From Akkermansiaceae bacterium (GTDB lineage Bacteria > Verrucomicrobiota > Verrucomicrobiia > Verrucomicrobiales > Akkermansiaceae): DNA of 64,000 bases. Under the pieces are notes generated by a model. That model was not told where the DNA came from. It made no database searches and worked only from the letters and a program-made list of their open reading frames with translations. The stretch lies in assembly GCA_019634595.1 (NCBI GenBank), contig JAHCBC010000002.1:248001-312000 (forward strand), given 5' to 3'. This document shows positions 1 through 8,948 of this stretch, one piece after another. Made by a program: the position numbers and the translations under genes. Positions within the stretch are counted from its first letter, which is position 1; every line of letters starts with the position of its first letter.

Positions 1-2256
1 TTCCCCAAGCCGCGCACCCTGCTGCGCCTGTCCGCCGCCTGCCTGGTTCTGGGGTTGCTCGGCTGGTTCGCGCTGCCGTTCGCGCTGCCGCTGCCCGCCG
101 GATTGTTGGAGAATCCCGGGGCCTCTCCGGTGCTCACGGACCGCCATGGCGCGGCCATCCACCACCTCACGCTGCCGGATTCCACCCGCGCCGCGCCCAT
201 CCCGCTCGGCCAGATCCCGGCGGACCTGGTGGCCTGCACGCTGGCGGCGGAGGACAAGCGTTTCTTCAGCCACGGCGGGGTGGACCTGCTGGCCACCGCG
301 CGGGCCGCACGGGACCTGGCCCTGAAACGCCGCGTCAGCTCCGGTGCATCCACCATCACCCAGCAGCTCATCAAGATTTCCTCGCCCCGGAGGAAGCGCG
401 GACCGCTGGCGAAGGTCCACGAAATCCTGGGGGCCCGGCGGCTGGAAATGACCTGGTCGAAGAACCAGATCCTCGCCGCCTACCTGAACCGTCTGGACTA
501 CGGGAACCTGCGCATCGGCACGGCGGAGGCGACCCGCTTCTATTTCCAGAAACCATTGGCCGACCTTTCGCTGGCGGAGTGCGCCCTGCTGGCCGGTTTG
601 CCACAGGCACCCACCCGCCTGAACCCCATCCGCCGCACGGAACCGGCGCTCAAGCGCCGCAACATCGTGCTGGAACGCCTGCGCGGGAACTCCAGCTACG
701 ATGAATCCCGTATCTCCGCCGCGCTGGCGGAACCCCTCACCCTGCGCCCGCTCCGCACCGTCCAGGCCGCACCGTGGCTCGCTTCCCTGCCGGACATGCG
801 GGGAGCCGCCACGCGCACCTCCCTCGACCTGCCGCTCCAGCGCGACATCGAGGCCATCGTCCGCGAGGAAACGGCGAAGCTGAAGGAAGCGAACCTCCGC
901 CACGCCGCCGTGGTCGTGATCGACAACGCCACCGGCGAGATCCTCGCCCTCGTTTCCTCCGCCTCATGGAACGACCCGCGCGGCGGCCAGTTCAACGGCG
1001 CGACCCAGCCGCGCTCGCCCGGCTCCACGCTGAAGCCGTTCACCTACCTCCTCGCCATGGAGCGGAACCACCGCATCCCCTCCTCCATCCTGTCGGACAT
1101 CCCCACCCCCTTCCGCACCGCGCAGGGGCTGGACCTGCCGCAGAACTATGACCGGAAATACCGCGGCCCCGTCACCCTCCGCACCTCCCTCGCCTGTTCG
1201 CTGAACCTGCCCGCCATGCGCGAGCTGAACCACCTCGGCGGGCCACGGCCGCTGGAGGATCTGCTGGAAAAGCTCGGCATCTCCACTTTGACCCTGCCGC
1301 CGGAGACCTATGGCCTCGGCCTCACGCTGGGCAACGCCCCGGTGAAGCTGCTGGAGCTGACGAACGCCTACGCCGCCATCGCCCGCCGCGGGGAATACCT
1401 CCCCTGCACGTTCTTCCCCATCCAGGGCACACCCGTGCCGGAGGAAGTTTTCGACCCCATCAGCGCCTACCTGATCAGCGACATCCTTTCCGATCCCGCG
1501 GCGCGCGCTCCATCGTTTCCGCCCGGCGGTCCGCTCGACCTCCCGTTCCGCTGCGCGGTGAAGACCGGCACCTCGTCGGATTTCCATGACAACTGGTGCG
1601 TCGGCTACACCCCGGACTTCACGGTGGGCGTGTGGGGAGGGAACTTCGAGCACCAGCCGATGAAAGGCATTTCCGGCATCGCCGGAGCGGGTCCCATCTT
1701 CAACCGTACGATGGTGCGCCTGCACAGGGACCGCGCGGCCACCTGGTATGACCGCCCGGCGGGCCTCATCGACATCACCATCGACACCCGCAACGGCAAG
1801 CTCATCCCGCCATCGGACTTTCCGGAAAAACCCCACGCCCGCCGGGACCTCTGCCCCCCGGAACGCACACCCGTCCCCGCAACCGCCGCCGATTATGCGG
1901 AAGGGAAAGCCCTGCTCGACCCCACCTACAGGGAGTGGTTCAAAAGCAGCGCCAACCACCGGCTGGGCGAGCTGGCACTGGACGAGGCGCTGCCCGCCGC
2001 GGAGCCGCTGCGCGTCATCACCCCTGCCAATGGCACCACCTACCTGCTGGATCCGGAAATCCCCTCAGGCTCCGACCGGCTCCGACCCGTCACCAACCTG
2101 CCCGGCGTCGCGGAATGGTCGTCCGAAACGCTGGTTGTGGAAAAGGGAACCCCTGAGCCCGTCATTCATCTGAAGCCCGGTACCCATGTCCTCACCGCCA
2201 CCGATCCGCGGACGGGGATTTCACACCGCATCACCATCCGTGTGAGGGAGCTGTAA
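1..2256 (+). CDS. pbpC: Penicillin-binding protein 1C (bifunctional peptidoglycan glycosyltransferase/transpeptidase), 5' end outside window
   Basis: Class A penicillin-binding protein that polymerises and crosslinks peptidoglycan on the outer face of the inner membrane. The frame is open from base 1 and a hydrophobic anchor is encoded at about nt 19-100, so the true start lies before the window; the first in-frame start-like codon seen (TTG at 55) falls inside the anchor. Visible in order: the GT51 domain with its catalytic Glu in AEDKRFFSHGGVD (nt 250), the transpeptidase SxxK as STLK (nt 1024), an SLN motif (about nt 1198), KTGTS (nt 1561), and a C-terminal beta domain typical of PBP1C (about nt 2010-2250). 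The TAA stop is the first triplet of a TAAGGAGG repeat element. In many bacteria pbpC follows an alpha-2-macroglobulin gene, which would lie to the left. Family assignment is firm. Confidence 0.93.
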   Translation, partial: FPKPRTLLRLSAACLVLGLLGWFALPFALPLPAGLLENPGASPVLTDRHGAAIHHLTLPDSTRAAPIPLGQIPADLVACTLAAEDKRFFSHGGVDLLATARAARDLALKRRVSSGASTITQQLIKISSPRRKRGPLAKVHEILGARRLEMTWSKNQILAAYLNRLDYGNLRIGTAEATRFYFQKPLADLSLAECALLAGLPQAPTRLNPIRRTEPALKRRNIVLERLRGNSSYDESRISAALAEPLTLRPLRTVQAAPWLASLPDMRGAATRTSLDLPLQRDIEAIVREETAKLKEANLRHAAVVVIDNATGEILALVSSASWNDPRGGQFNGATQPRSPGSTLKPFTYLLAMERNHRIPSSILSDIPTPFRTAQGLDLPQNYDRKYRGPVTLRTSLACSLNLPAMRELNHLGGPRPLEDLLEKLGISTLTLPPETYGLGLTLGNAPVKLLELTNAYAAIARRGEYLPCTFFPIQGTPVPEEVFDPISAYLISDILSDPAARAPSFPPGGPLDLPFRCAVKTGTSSDFHDNWCVGYTPDFTVGVWGGNFEHQPMKGISGIAGAGPIFNRTMVRLHRDRAATWYDRPAGLIDITIDTRNGKLIPPSDFPEKPHARRDLCPPERTPVPATAADYAEGKALLDPTYREWFKSSANHRLGELALDEALPAAEPLRVITPANGTTYLLDPEIPSGSDRLRPVTNLPGVAEWSSETLVVEKGTPEPVIHLKPGTHVLTATDPRTGISHRITIRVREL

Positions 2257-2479
2257 GGAGGATGGACACTCTTGTCCATCGGCGGCATTGGCGAATCACA
2301 AAGGATTACCGCAAAGGTCGCGAAGAAGACGCAAAGGCGGGATGTGGACCTTTTCGAGATTCACCGGATTCGTAAGATTCGCGGTCGGCCTTCTTTCTTT
2401 ACCGAAAACTGAACGCTGAAAACTTCTCTTCCTTTGTCTGCCATTGCAGCCGGTGGACAAGAGTGTCCACCCTCCTTAC
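2253..2479. repeat. Paired inverted-repeat element R1 (TAAGGAGG type), filling most of 2257-2573
   Basis: The left end starts on the pbpC stop codon (TAAGGAGGATGGACAC) and contains a small hairpin, TGGACA-CTCT-TGTCCA. The right end is the inverted counterpart, with the 8-bp stem GGTGGACA/TGTCCACC, and finishes in CCTCCTTACT. The body is lower in G+C than the genes. Read on the minus strand it aligns along its whole length with the element at 28705-28906: both contain CAAAGGAAGAGAAGTTTTCA, then GAAGAAGG, CGCGAATCTT and ATTCGCCAATGCCGCCG. No ORF is supported. The remaining bases to 2573 form the leader of the next gene. Confidence 0.8.
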
Positions 2480-2573
2480 TCCTCCCGTTTTGTGAAGAGG
2501 AACTTGTAAAAGGCCGTCCGCCTGTGAGAATCCTGCGACGGCATGGGAGCCGTGACACTTTCCTCCATTCGCA

Positions 2574-4073
2574 ATGCACTTTCTCGGGATTGAAATCGGT
2601 CACGGCGGCACTCGTGCGGTGGCGCTCGATCTCGAAGCCGCCGCCATCAGCGCGGAGGGATACGCCCAGCATGCGTGGATCGAGGGCCTGCCGGCGGGCT
2701 ACCGCGAGCAGGATCCCGCGATGTGGATCGACGCGGTGAACCGTGCGGTGCGGCAGTGCCTGCTGGCCATGGGACCGGCGAAGGACCGGGTGGCCGCCAT
2801 CGGCGTGGCGGGACCGCAGCGCGGGCTGGTGCTGCTGGATGAAGGGAACCGCATCATCCGCCCCGCGAAGATGGCCGGGGATGTCTCCGTGAAACGCCAG
2901 GCGGACGAGATCGCCCGGGCGTTCGGCGGTGCGCCGGGCCTGATCGAGCTGGTGGGCCAGGCTCCCGGCGTGGACTCCGCCGCCGCGGAGTGCCTGTGGC
3001 TGAAACAGCACGAGCCCTACCATTTCCAACGTGCGGCGAACCTGCTCACCGCCCAGGATTTCATCTCCTACTGGCTCAGCGGGGAGCGCGTCACGGAGGC
3101 GGGCAGTGCCTCCGCCACCGGCCTCTTCGACATCCGCCGGCGGACATGGTCGCAGGACCTCATCGACTTCATCGACCCGGGCCTGGCCGCCCTGCTGCCG
3201 CCGCTTTCCGTCTCCGACCAACCGCGGGGTCTCATCCGCCCCGCGCTGGCAAAGGAATGGGGGCTGCCCGAGCTGGTGCAGATCTCCGCAGGCAGTGGCT
3301 CCGCCATGCTTTCCGCGCTGGCAGCCGGCTGTGTCTCAACCGGGACCGTCGCAATGGAACTGGGCCCCACCGGCATCGTCGCCGGAGTGGGGGATGACCC
3401 GGTCATCGACCTGCGCGGTGAGATCCTCCCGCTCTGCAACGCCACCGGCGGCTGGCTCGGCACGGCCACCGTCTCCAACATCACCGTCGCTCCGGAAATC
3501 CTCCGCAGGCACTACGGATGGACCCATGAGGAGTATGAGGCGAACGTCGCCGCCGTCTCCCCCGGTGCGGATGGCCTGCTGATGCTGCCCTATTTTTCCG
3601 GCGAGACGATCCCCCGGCTGCCGGAGGGCACGGGTGTGCTCCATGGCATCACTCCGGCGAACTTCACTCCCGGCCACCTCGCGCGGGCATCCGCGGAGGG
3701 CGTGGCGCTCGGCCTCGGCTACGCCATGAGCCGCCTGCGCGACCTCGGCTTCGACCCGCCGGAGATCCGCCTGCTCGGCCCCGGCGGGGTCAGTCCGGTG
3801 ACGCTCCGCCTGCTGGCGGATGTGCTGGGCATCCCGGTCGCCCCGGTTTCCAGCCGCCAGGGCGCGGCGGTCGGCGCGGCCATGCAGGCGGCGGTGTCCT
3901 TCTTCCATGAAAGCGGTGAGTCGCTCGGCTTCGCAGAGATCGCCACGTATCTGGTCTCCGGGGATCCACGGCTGCGCGTGGAGCCGGACATGCAGACCCA
4001 TGAACTTTACCAGGAGATGATGTCCCGGCAGCAATACCTGGTGGACACCCTTCACCCCGCCGGATTCATCTGA
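2574..4073 (+). CDS. FGGY-family carbohydrate kinase-like protein (xylulokinase-like), altered active site
   Basis: A 499-residue protein with the two-domain actin/hexokinase-like architecture of FGGY kinases, which phosphorylate sugars such as xylulose. The N-terminal phosphate loop is present as GIEIGHGGTRAV (residues 5-16), but it has Glu where most relatives have Asp. The C-terminal ATP-binding part shows LLGPGGVSPVTLRLLADVLG and GAAVGAAMQA. The segment that normally carries the catalytic base in a GxGDxA motif reads GSGSAM (residues 240-245), with Ser243 in place of Asp. The usual substrate-contact WND is also replaced, by MAGD. The fold is clear; catalytic activity and substrate are uncertain. 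It starts a co-directional run through 7002 and overlaps the next start by one base (TGATG). Confidence 0.75.
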   Translation: MHFLGIEIGHGGTRAVALDLEAAAISAEGYAQHAWIEGLPAGYREQDPAMWIDAVNRAVRQCLLAMGPAKDRVAAIGVAGPQRGLVLLDEGNRIIRPAKMAGDVSVKRQADEIARAFGGAPGLIELVGQAPGVDSAAAECLWLKQHEPYHFQRAANLLTAQDFISYWLSGERVTEAGSASATGLFDIRRRTWSQDLIDFIDPGLAALLPPLSVSDQPRGLIRPALAKEWGLPELVQISAGSGSAMLSALAAGCVSTGTVAMELGPTGIVAGVGDDPVIDLRGEILPLCNATGGWLGTATVSNITVAPEILRRHYGWTHEEYEANVAAVSPGADGLLMLPYFSGETIPRLPEGTGVLHGITPANFTPGHLARASAEGVALGLGYAMSRLRDLGFDPPEIRLLGPGGVSPVTLRLLADVLGIPVAPVSSRQGAAVGAAMQAAVSFFHESGESLGFAEIATYLVSGDPRLRVEPDMQTHELYQEMMSRQQYLVDTLHPAGFI

Positions 4074-4741
4074 TGGGAAAGAAGGACAGTGAAGTCCGGG
4101 AAAGCCGGAAGGCGGAGGTGCTGGGCACGCTCGCCGGGTGGTTCATGAAGCTGTGGGCCGCCACCCTGCGCTATGAGATCGAGGACCGTTCCGGCATCTG
4201 CACGCCGGGAAATTTCTCCACGCCGGTGATGTTCGCGCTCTGGCACAACCGCATCTTCACCCTCCCCCCCATCTGGCACAAGACCGGCGGCAACAACCGC
4301 AAGAGCGTGGTGCTGACCAGCGCCAGCCATGACGGGGCCATGCTCTCCCACGCGATGGCCGTCTTCGGCCTGGGTGCCGTGCGCGGTTCCTCCTCACGGC
4401 GGGCGGTCGCCGCGCTGGTGGGCATGAAGCGCGCGCTGAAGGAGGGACTGGACGTCTGCATCACCCCGGACGGTCCGCGTGGCCCGCGTTACGAATTCCA
4501 GCCCGGCGTGGTGAAGATCGCGGAATCTTCCGGTGTGCCGATCATCCCCATCCACGCCACCTATGCCTCCGCCTGGCGGCTGAAAACCTGGGACCGCCTG
4601 GTGATCCCGAAGCCGTTCAGCCGGGTGAGGGTGGTTTTCGATGAGAAGCTTGTCGTGCCCGCCGGGATGGACGAAGCTGCCTTCGCCGCCGAGTGCGACC
4701 GCCTGCAGGCGATCCTCCGCGCGGGAACCGACGACCTCTGA
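4073..4741 (+). CDS. DUF374 lysophospholipid-acyltransferase-superfamily protein
   Basis: A 222-residue protein of the DUF374 branch of the glycerolipid acyltransferase superfamily, which moves acyl chains onto lipid acceptors at the inner membrane. Near the N terminus FALWHNRIF supplies a histidine in the region of the acyltransferase box. Further on, [20 protein letters not shown] and the highly typical [20 protein letters not shown] identify the family. DUF374 proteins are often tied to lipid A or outer-membrane lipid synthesis, but the acceptor cannot be read from sequence. The ATG overlaps the stop of the upstream gene, so the two are probably translationally coupled; folD follows after 14 bases. 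Confidence 0.85.
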   Translation: MGKKDSEVRESRKAEVLGTLAGWFMKLWAATLRYEIEDRSGICTPGNFSTPVMFALWHNRIFTLPPIWHKTGGNNRKSVVLTSASHDGAMLSHAMAVFGLGAVRGSSSRRAVAALVGMKRALKEGLDVCITPDGPRGPRYEFQPGVVKIAESSGVPIIPIHATYASAWRLKTWDRLVIPKPFSRVRVVFDEKLVVPAGMDEAAFAAECDRLQAILRAGTDDL

Positions 4742-4755
4742 TATTTTTCCCAACC

Positions 4756-5637
4756 ATGTCCCAGCCACGCATCCTCGATGGAAAAGCCATCGCCGCCGCC
4801 GTCCTCGAAGAATGCCGCGCCGAAGCGGCCGAGCTGAAAGCAAAAGGCATCACCCCGGGCCTCGCCGTCGTGCTGGTCGGCAGTGACCCGGCGTCGAAGG
4901 TCTATGTCGGCTCGAAGGCGCGCACCTGCGGCGAACTGGGGCTGTTCTCGAAGAAAGTCGAACTGCCTGAGGAAACCACCCAGGAAGAACTGCTGAAGGT
5001 CGTGGAGGACCTCAACAACGACCCCGCCATCCACGGCATCCTCGTCCAGTCGCCGCCGCCAAAGCACATCGATGAAGAAGCCATCGTCCGCGCGCTCGAC
5101 CCGCGCAAAGATGTCGATGGTTTCCACCCTGAGAACGTCGCGAAGCTGGCGCTGGAAGATCCCACCGGCTTCGTCCCCTGCACGCCCGCGGGCTGCATGA
5201 AGATCCTGGAGGTTTCCGGCATCCCGACTTCCGGCGCGGAAGCCGTGGTCATCGGCCGCAGCATGATCGTCGGCAAGCCGATGGCGCTGCTGTTGGTCGC
5301 GAAGAATTCCAACGCCACCGTGACCATCGCCCATTCCCGCTCGAAGGACCTCCCCGGCATCTGCCGCCGCGCCGACATCATCGTCGCCGCCGTGGGCCGC
5401 CCGGAGATGGTGAAGGCCGACTGGGTAAAGCCCGGTGCCGTGGTCATCGACGTCGGCATCAACCGCGTGGAGGATGCGTCGAAGAAGTCCGGCTACCGCC
5501 TGACCGGAGACGTCGCCTATGACGAGGTGGCCCCGCATTGCTCCGCCATCACCCCGGTTCCCGGCGGCGTCGGTCCGATGACCATCGCCATGCTGATGAA
5601 AAACACGCTGCAAGCCGCGCGGCAGATCGGAGCGTAA
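4756..5637 (+). CDS. folD: Bifunctional methylenetetrahydrofolate dehydrogenase/methenyltetrahydrofolate cyclohydrolase
   Basis: FolD interconverts 5,10-methylene-, methenyl- and 10-formyl-tetrahydrofolate in one-carbon metabolism, using NADP. The ATG at 4756 gives 293 residues, the normal family length, starting [19 protein letters not shown]. The catalytic lysine is in [12 protein letters not shown] (Lys54). The folate-site segment [13 protein letters not shown], the Rossmann motif [16 protein letters not shown] and the C-terminal signature [14 protein letters not shown] are all intact. An upstream in-frame start (4693) would only add residues inside the preceding gene, so it is rejected. 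Confidence 0.97.
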   Translation: MSQPRILDGKAIAAAVLEECRAEAAELKAKGITPGLAVVLVGSDPASKVYVGSKARTCGELGLFSKKVELPEETTQEELLKVVEDLNNDPAIHGILVQSPPPKHIDEEAIVRALDPRKDVDGFHPENVAKLALEDPTGFVPCTPAGCMKILEVSGIPTSGAEAVVIGRSMIVGKPMALLLVAKNSNATVTIAHSRSKDLPGICRRADIIVAAVGRPEMVKADWVKPGAVVIDVGINRVEDASKKSGYRLTGDVAYDEVAPHCSAITPVPGGVGPMTIAMLMKNTLQAARQIGA

Positions 5638-5646
5638 AGGGTTCCC

Positions 5647-7002
5647 ATGCGCGTCGCCGTCATCAATGTCGTCGGGCTTTCCCGCTCGCTCCTGGGAGCG
5701 GACATGCCCGGCCTGACGGCATTCGCGGAAAAGCACGGCCTCCAGAGTTTCAAACCCGCCTTTCCCGCCGTCACCTGCACCGCGCAGTCCTCCATGGTGA
5801 CGGGCACCCCGCCCGGCGCACACGGCGCGGTGGCCAACGGCTGGTATGACCGGGAGGCGGCGGAGGTGAAGTTCTGGAAGCAGAGCAACCACATCGTCCG
5901 CGGCGAAAAGATGTGGGACCGCCTGCGGAGGAAAGTCCCGGGCTTCACCTGCGCGAAGCTGTTCTGGTGGTACAACATGTACGCTACCGTCGATTTCTCC
6001 ATCACCCCGCGCCCGCTGTATCCTGCGGATGGCCGCAAGTTCTTCGACGTCCACACCCAGCCGATGGGCATGCGGGAGGAACTGAAGGCGGATCTCGGCC
6101 CGTTCCCGTTCCCCGCGTTCTGGGGGCCTGCGGCGGGCATCGCCTCTTCCGAATGGATCGCCGCATCCGCGAAATGGGTGGAGGTAAAGCACTCGCCCAC
6201 GCTCAGCCTGGTCTATCTGCCGCACTTGGACTACCCTCTGCAGAAGGACGGCCCGGCTGCCGCCAACATCCCCGCCGAGTGCCGGAAGATCGATGACGTC
6301 GTGATGGACCTCATCCGCCACTATGAATCCCGTAACGTGAAGGTCGTGGTGCTGTCCGAATACGGCATCTCCCCCGTCACACGGGTGATCCACCTGAACC
6401 GCCTGTTCCGCGCGAAGGGCTGGATCCAGGTGAAGGACGAACTGGGCCGGGAAACACTGGACTGCGGCGGCTGCAAGGCCTTCGCCGTCGCCGACCATCA
6501 GATGGCCCATGTTTATGTGAATGATCCGGCAATCCGGGATGAAGTCCGCGCCTTGTTGGAAGCCACCCCGGGCATTGATGAAATCCGCGAAACCCCGCAG
6601 GTCTGGGGCGAAGGCGCGGGCACGGAAAGGGCGGGCGATTTCATGGCCATCGCGGAGCCGGACGCGTGGTTCACCTACTATTTCTGGGAGGACGACAAGG
6701 TTGCGCCGGACTACGCCCGGACCATCGACATCCACCGCAAGCCGGGCTACGACCCGTGCGAGCTGTATCTCGATCCCGCCATCGCTTTTCCCAAGCTCAG
6801 GATCGCGAAGTTCCTGTTGAAAAAGAAACTCGGCCTGCGCGGGCTGATGGAAGTCATCCCGCTGGACGCCTCACTGGTGAAAGGCTCCCACGGCCGCGAC
6901 AATGTCCCGGAGTCCGAACAGCCGGTGGTCATCGGTGCGCCCGGGAACATCACGTCACCGGAGGACATCGCCGGAATGATCGAGGCACTGGTGGGAGAGT
7001 GA
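5647..7002 (+). CDS. Alkaline-phosphatase-superfamily protein (nucleotide pyrophosphatase/phosphodiesterase-like)
   Basis: A 451-residue cytoplasmic-looking hydrolase of the alkaline phosphatase/NPP superfamily. The nucleophile is expected at Thr45 in FPAVTCTAQSSMVTG. Metal-site segments are visible as YLPHLDYPLQ, VVVLSEYGISPVTR and GSHGRDN. The first metal-binding residue, normally an N-terminal Asp, reads Asn (INVVGL, Asn7), and LSEYG has Glu where classical enzymes have Asp. Similar sequences occur as stand-alone phosphodiesterases of unknown substrate in many bacteria. It sits 9 bases after folD, and its TGA is followed directly by AGGAGGGTGGACAC of a repeat element. Confidence 0.8.
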   Translation: MRVAVINVVGLSRSLLGADMPGLTAFAEKHGLQSFKPAFPAVTCTAQSSMVTGTPPGAHGAVANGWYDREAAEVKFWKQSNHIVRGEKMWDRLRRKVPGFTCAKLFWWYNMYATVDFSITPRPLYPADGRKFFDVHTQPMGMREELKADLGPFPFPAFWGPAAGIASSEWIAASAKWVEVKHSPTLSLVYLPHLDYPLQKDGPAAANIPAECRKIDDVVMDLIRHYESRNVKVVVLSEYGISPVTRVIHLNRLFRAKGWIQVKDELGRETLDCGGCKAFAVADHQMAHVYVNDPAIRDEVRALLEATPGIDEIRETPQVWGEGAGTERAGDFMAIAEPDAWFTYYFWEDDKVAPDYARTIDIHRKPGYDPCELYLDPAIAFPKLRIAKFLLKKKLGLRGLMEVIPLDASLVKGSHGRDNVPESEQPVVIGAPGNITSPEDIAGMIEALVGE

Positions 7003-7230
7003 GGAGGGTGGACACGGCGCGGCGAACCGAAGCCAGCCGCACCGTGCCACCAATGATCCACCCGCGGAAGCTGCGGCCATACTCCTTGACGGGATCACGA
7101 TGGGTGCATCGCGTCACCAGTGGGCGGTGGCAGCCTGCTCAGACCCCGTGCCTACGAACTTTGGATCTCCGCCGCAAGATCAGGTTACTCTTCCTTCCAC
7201 ACCCCAACGCGGGTTCGAGTGCTCCTTACT
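7000..7230. repeat. Paired inverted-repeat element R2 between convergent genes
   Basis: This element lies between the stop codon of the phosphatase-family gene (+) and the stop codon of the small membrane protein gene (-). The left end is TGAGGAGGGTGGACAC. The right end GTGCTCCTTACT reads on the minus strand as AGTAAGGAGCAC, immediately after the stop of the minus-strand gene. The right half (7171-7230) is nearly identical to 11392-11450, including CTTCCTTCCACACCCCAACG. The segment GGGTTCGAG looks like a tRNA T-loop but no cloverleaf can be drawn. No gene is supported here. Confidence 0.7.
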
Positions 7231-7583
7231 CAGAATTTCTCTTCGGAAAGGTCGCGGTAGTCCGCGAGGATGGGAGCCAGCGAGAGATGAAGCTCCGTAT
7301 CCGGAAGATCCCCGGGGGATAGGGCTTCCAGGGTCGGCACGCCGTCACGGATGACCAGCACTGCCAGGGAGGGATGTTCCATCTCCATCACCAGGGGAGG
7401 GGGTTCATCCTTGGTGATGACAGCGGTCGCGGGTTCCTTCCGCAAAACCATCAGCAACACCGGCAACATCACGGCGGCGACGGTGAGGGCGGTCCTGCGC
7501 GTCCGCCGTCGGCGGCGTTCGCGGTGGATGGCGTCCAGGGTGTGGTTCCACACTTCCATGGCTCTGGGATCGGTGGCGTTCAT
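7230..7583 (-). CDS. Small single-pass membrane protein, probable partner (anti-sigma-like) of the adjacent sigma factor
   Basis: A 117-residue protein from the ATG at 7583 (MNATDPRAMEVWNHTLD). It has a short charged N-terminal stretch rich in arginine, one hydrophobic helix (ALTVAAVMLPVLLMVL, about residues 30-45), then an extracytoplasmic tail. Its ATG overlaps the stop of the sigma factor gene in an ATGA junction, the usual sign of translational coupling between an ECF sigma factor and its regulator. There is no zinc anti-sigma motif (HxxxCxxC), so the anti-sigma role rests only on position and topology. The longer upstream ORF would run inside the sigma gene and is not used. Confidence 0.65.
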   Translation of the reverse strand: MNATDPRAMEVWNHTLDAIHRERRRRRTRRTALTVAAVMLPVLLMVLRKEPATAVITKDEPPPLVMEMEHPSLAVLVIRDGVPTLEALSPGDLPDTELHLSLAPILADYRDLSEEKF

Positions 7584-8116
7584 GTGGGGCGGCGGTTGTC
7601 CGGCAGGTTGAGTTGGTCCCGGAGGCGCAGCCGCAGCCGGGAGAGCTGGCGCTCGATGGCTTTCACGGTGGTTCCCGCGTCCTCGGCGAGTTCCGCCTGC
7701 GACCATCCCTCCAGATAGTGGCGGGAAACGAGCGTGCGCTCCGCGTCTTCCAGCCGGGCCATCGCCTCATGCAGGCGTTCACCATGGGAGCTTTCCCCCT
7801 CCGTGGATCGGGTCGCCTGCCATTGCTGGAATTTCTCCCCCAGCCAGGTGCGGCGCTTGCCGCTGCGGGCCGCGTCGATGACCTCGCAGCGGGTCAGGCA
7901 GCATAGCCACGCCTCGAAGGCATCCGCCTTCCGGAACATCCGTGCATGGCGCAGGACACGCAGATAGACGCGCTGGATGATCTCCGGCGCGTCCCCGGCA
8001 GATGCGCCGCGGGACATCGCGCGGTGGATGAGCCACCCGTAGTAGCGATCATGGAAATGCGCCCACGCCGCTTCGTCGCAGCGCGCCAGTCCATGGCTGA
8101 GGGCGGTGATTTCCAT
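7580..8116 (-). CDS. ECF-type RNA polymerase sigma factor (sigma-70 family)
   Basis: A 178-residue extracytoplasmic-function sigma factor. Region 2 is seen in WAHFHDRYYGWLIHRAM through EIIQRVYLRVLRHARMF and FEAWLCCLTRCEVIDAARS. Region 4 with its helix-turn-helix is LVSRHYLEGWSQAELAEDAG and TTVKAIERQLSRLRLRLRDQ. It is followed, with a 4-base overlap, by a single-pass membrane protein that may control it. The window has two other sigma factors (24242-24967 and 62845-63552), but this one belongs to a different, more ordinary ECF group. Confidence 0.9.
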   Translation of the reverse strand: MEITALSHGLARCDEAAWAHFHDRYYGWLIHRAMSRGASAGDAPEIIQRVYLRVLRHARMFRKADAFEAWLCCLTRCEVIDAARSGKRRTWLGEKFQQWQATRSTEGESSHGERLHEAMARLEDAERTLVSRHYLEGWSQAELAEDAGTTVKAIERQLSRLRLRLRDQLNLPDNRRPT

Positions 8117-8170
8117 GATGGTCGATTCAGGGTAGCGTAGCCATTTCCGCGGGGGATGCCAGCACGTGCT

Positions 8171-8785
8171 TCACTGGGGTTCCGGCGCGGGGAGATCTCC
8201 GGCCGGCTCCGGCAGCGCACCCAGTTGGCCCAGCAGGCTGGCCGTGATGTCCGCCGCGTCCTTCGAGTAGAGCAGCATGGGCACCTGGGAGGTGCTGAGG
8301 CCGGAGCTGTCCAGCACATGGTCATAGCCGTCCTTTTTCGCCTGCTCCACCACCAGCTTGCGGATCTCCCCCAGGATCTCCTTCATCCGCTGCACCATCC
8401 GCTCGTTGATGGCCTGCGTGCGGCGGCGCTGGAACTCCACCCGCTCCCGCTCCATGGCCAGTCCCTCCTGCTGGCGCATCTGCCATTGCTTGAACAGCGA
8501 CTGCTTCTTCGCCTCGTTCACCGTCGGATCTTCCAGTTGCTTCCGCAGCGCGTTCAGCTCCGTTTCCACCTCCCGCACGCGGGCACCGCGTTCATTGTTG
8601 TCTTTCTGGACGCGGGCGCGCTCCCCGGCGAGTTCCTTCTCCGCCTCATGGGTCAGCGGGTGCCGTTTGAAAAGCACCTGCATGTCCACCGTGGCGATCT
8701 TCGGCGCAGCGGTCCGCGCGGCGCAGGGCGGCAACCCGCAGGCGGCGGCAAGGAAGAGGATGGGAAGGATGGGGAAGCGTCTCAT
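8171..8785 (-). CDS. OmpH/Skp-family periplasmic chaperone
   Basis: A 204-residue exported protein with an N-terminal signal peptide (MRRFPILPILFLAAACG) that contains a possible lipobox Cys. It then has the short beta entry KIATVDMQVLFKRHP and a long charged helical hairpin (about residues 45-150) typical of Skp/OmpH jellyfish-tentacle chaperones, which carry outer-membrane proteins across the periplasm. The closing strand is DHVLDSSGLSTSQVPMLLYS. Unlike many genomes it is not next to bamA or lpxD here. The tail is rich in Pro and Ala. Family call is firm; client proteins are unknown. Confidence 0.87.
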   Translation of the reverse strand: MRRFPILPILFLAAACGLPPCAARTAAPKIATVDMQVLFKRHPLTHEAEKELAGERARVQKDNNERGARVREVETELNALRKQLEDPTVNEAKKQSLFKQWQMRQQEGLAMERERVEFQRRRTQAINERMVQRMKEILGEIRKLVVEQAKKDGYDHVLDSSGLSTSQVPMLLYSKDAADITASLLGQLGALPEPAGDLPAPEPQ

Positions 8786-8834
8786 TCACCCCATCAACGC
8801 GCGGCGGCCGGGAAATCCCCCGGAAAAATATGAA

Positions 8835-8905
8835 CGGAGTGCCAGCTTCAGCCGGCATGGGCGGAAACACTTGATTCTCCGGTGCCGGCTGAAGCCAGCG
8901 CTCCG
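8835..8905. repeat. Short inverted-repeat pair R3
   Basis: Two 23-base arms, 8835-8857 and 8883-8905, are inverted copies of each other at 20 of 23 positions, sharing the core GCTTCAGCCGGCA. They enclose about 25 bases. They lie upstream of the OmpH gene (-) and downstream of the lipoprotein gene (-) stops and starts, inside the 163-bp spacer 8786-8948. Nothing else is seen in that spacer. Confidence 0.65.
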
Positions 8906-8948
8906 ATGCAGCCCGTCAGGAGATCTCGCCACGGCCATCCGCCGCCGC

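Noticed and set aside
2253..2479. Possible complete insertion sequence
   Set aside because: Inverted ends exist but the element is about 230 bp with no transposase frame; best described as a non-autonomous repeat.
4561..6735. Long open frame (724 codons) on the minus strand across folD and the phosphatase-family gene
   Set aside because: Antisense shadow of two well-supported plus-strand genes; the translation is compositionally biased with no domain.
7190..7235. GGGTTCGAG with flanking bases, repeated near 11430, resembling a tRNA T-loop
   Set aside because: The flanking bases do not pair as a T-stem and no acceptor, D or anticodon stem can be drawn; the segment is part of a dispersed repeat.
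7230..7706. Longer start for the small membrane protein beside the sigma factor
   Set aside because: The extra 41 residues overlap the sigma-factor coding region in another frame and are Arg/Pro-rich; the ATGA overlap at 7580-7583 marks the natural start.
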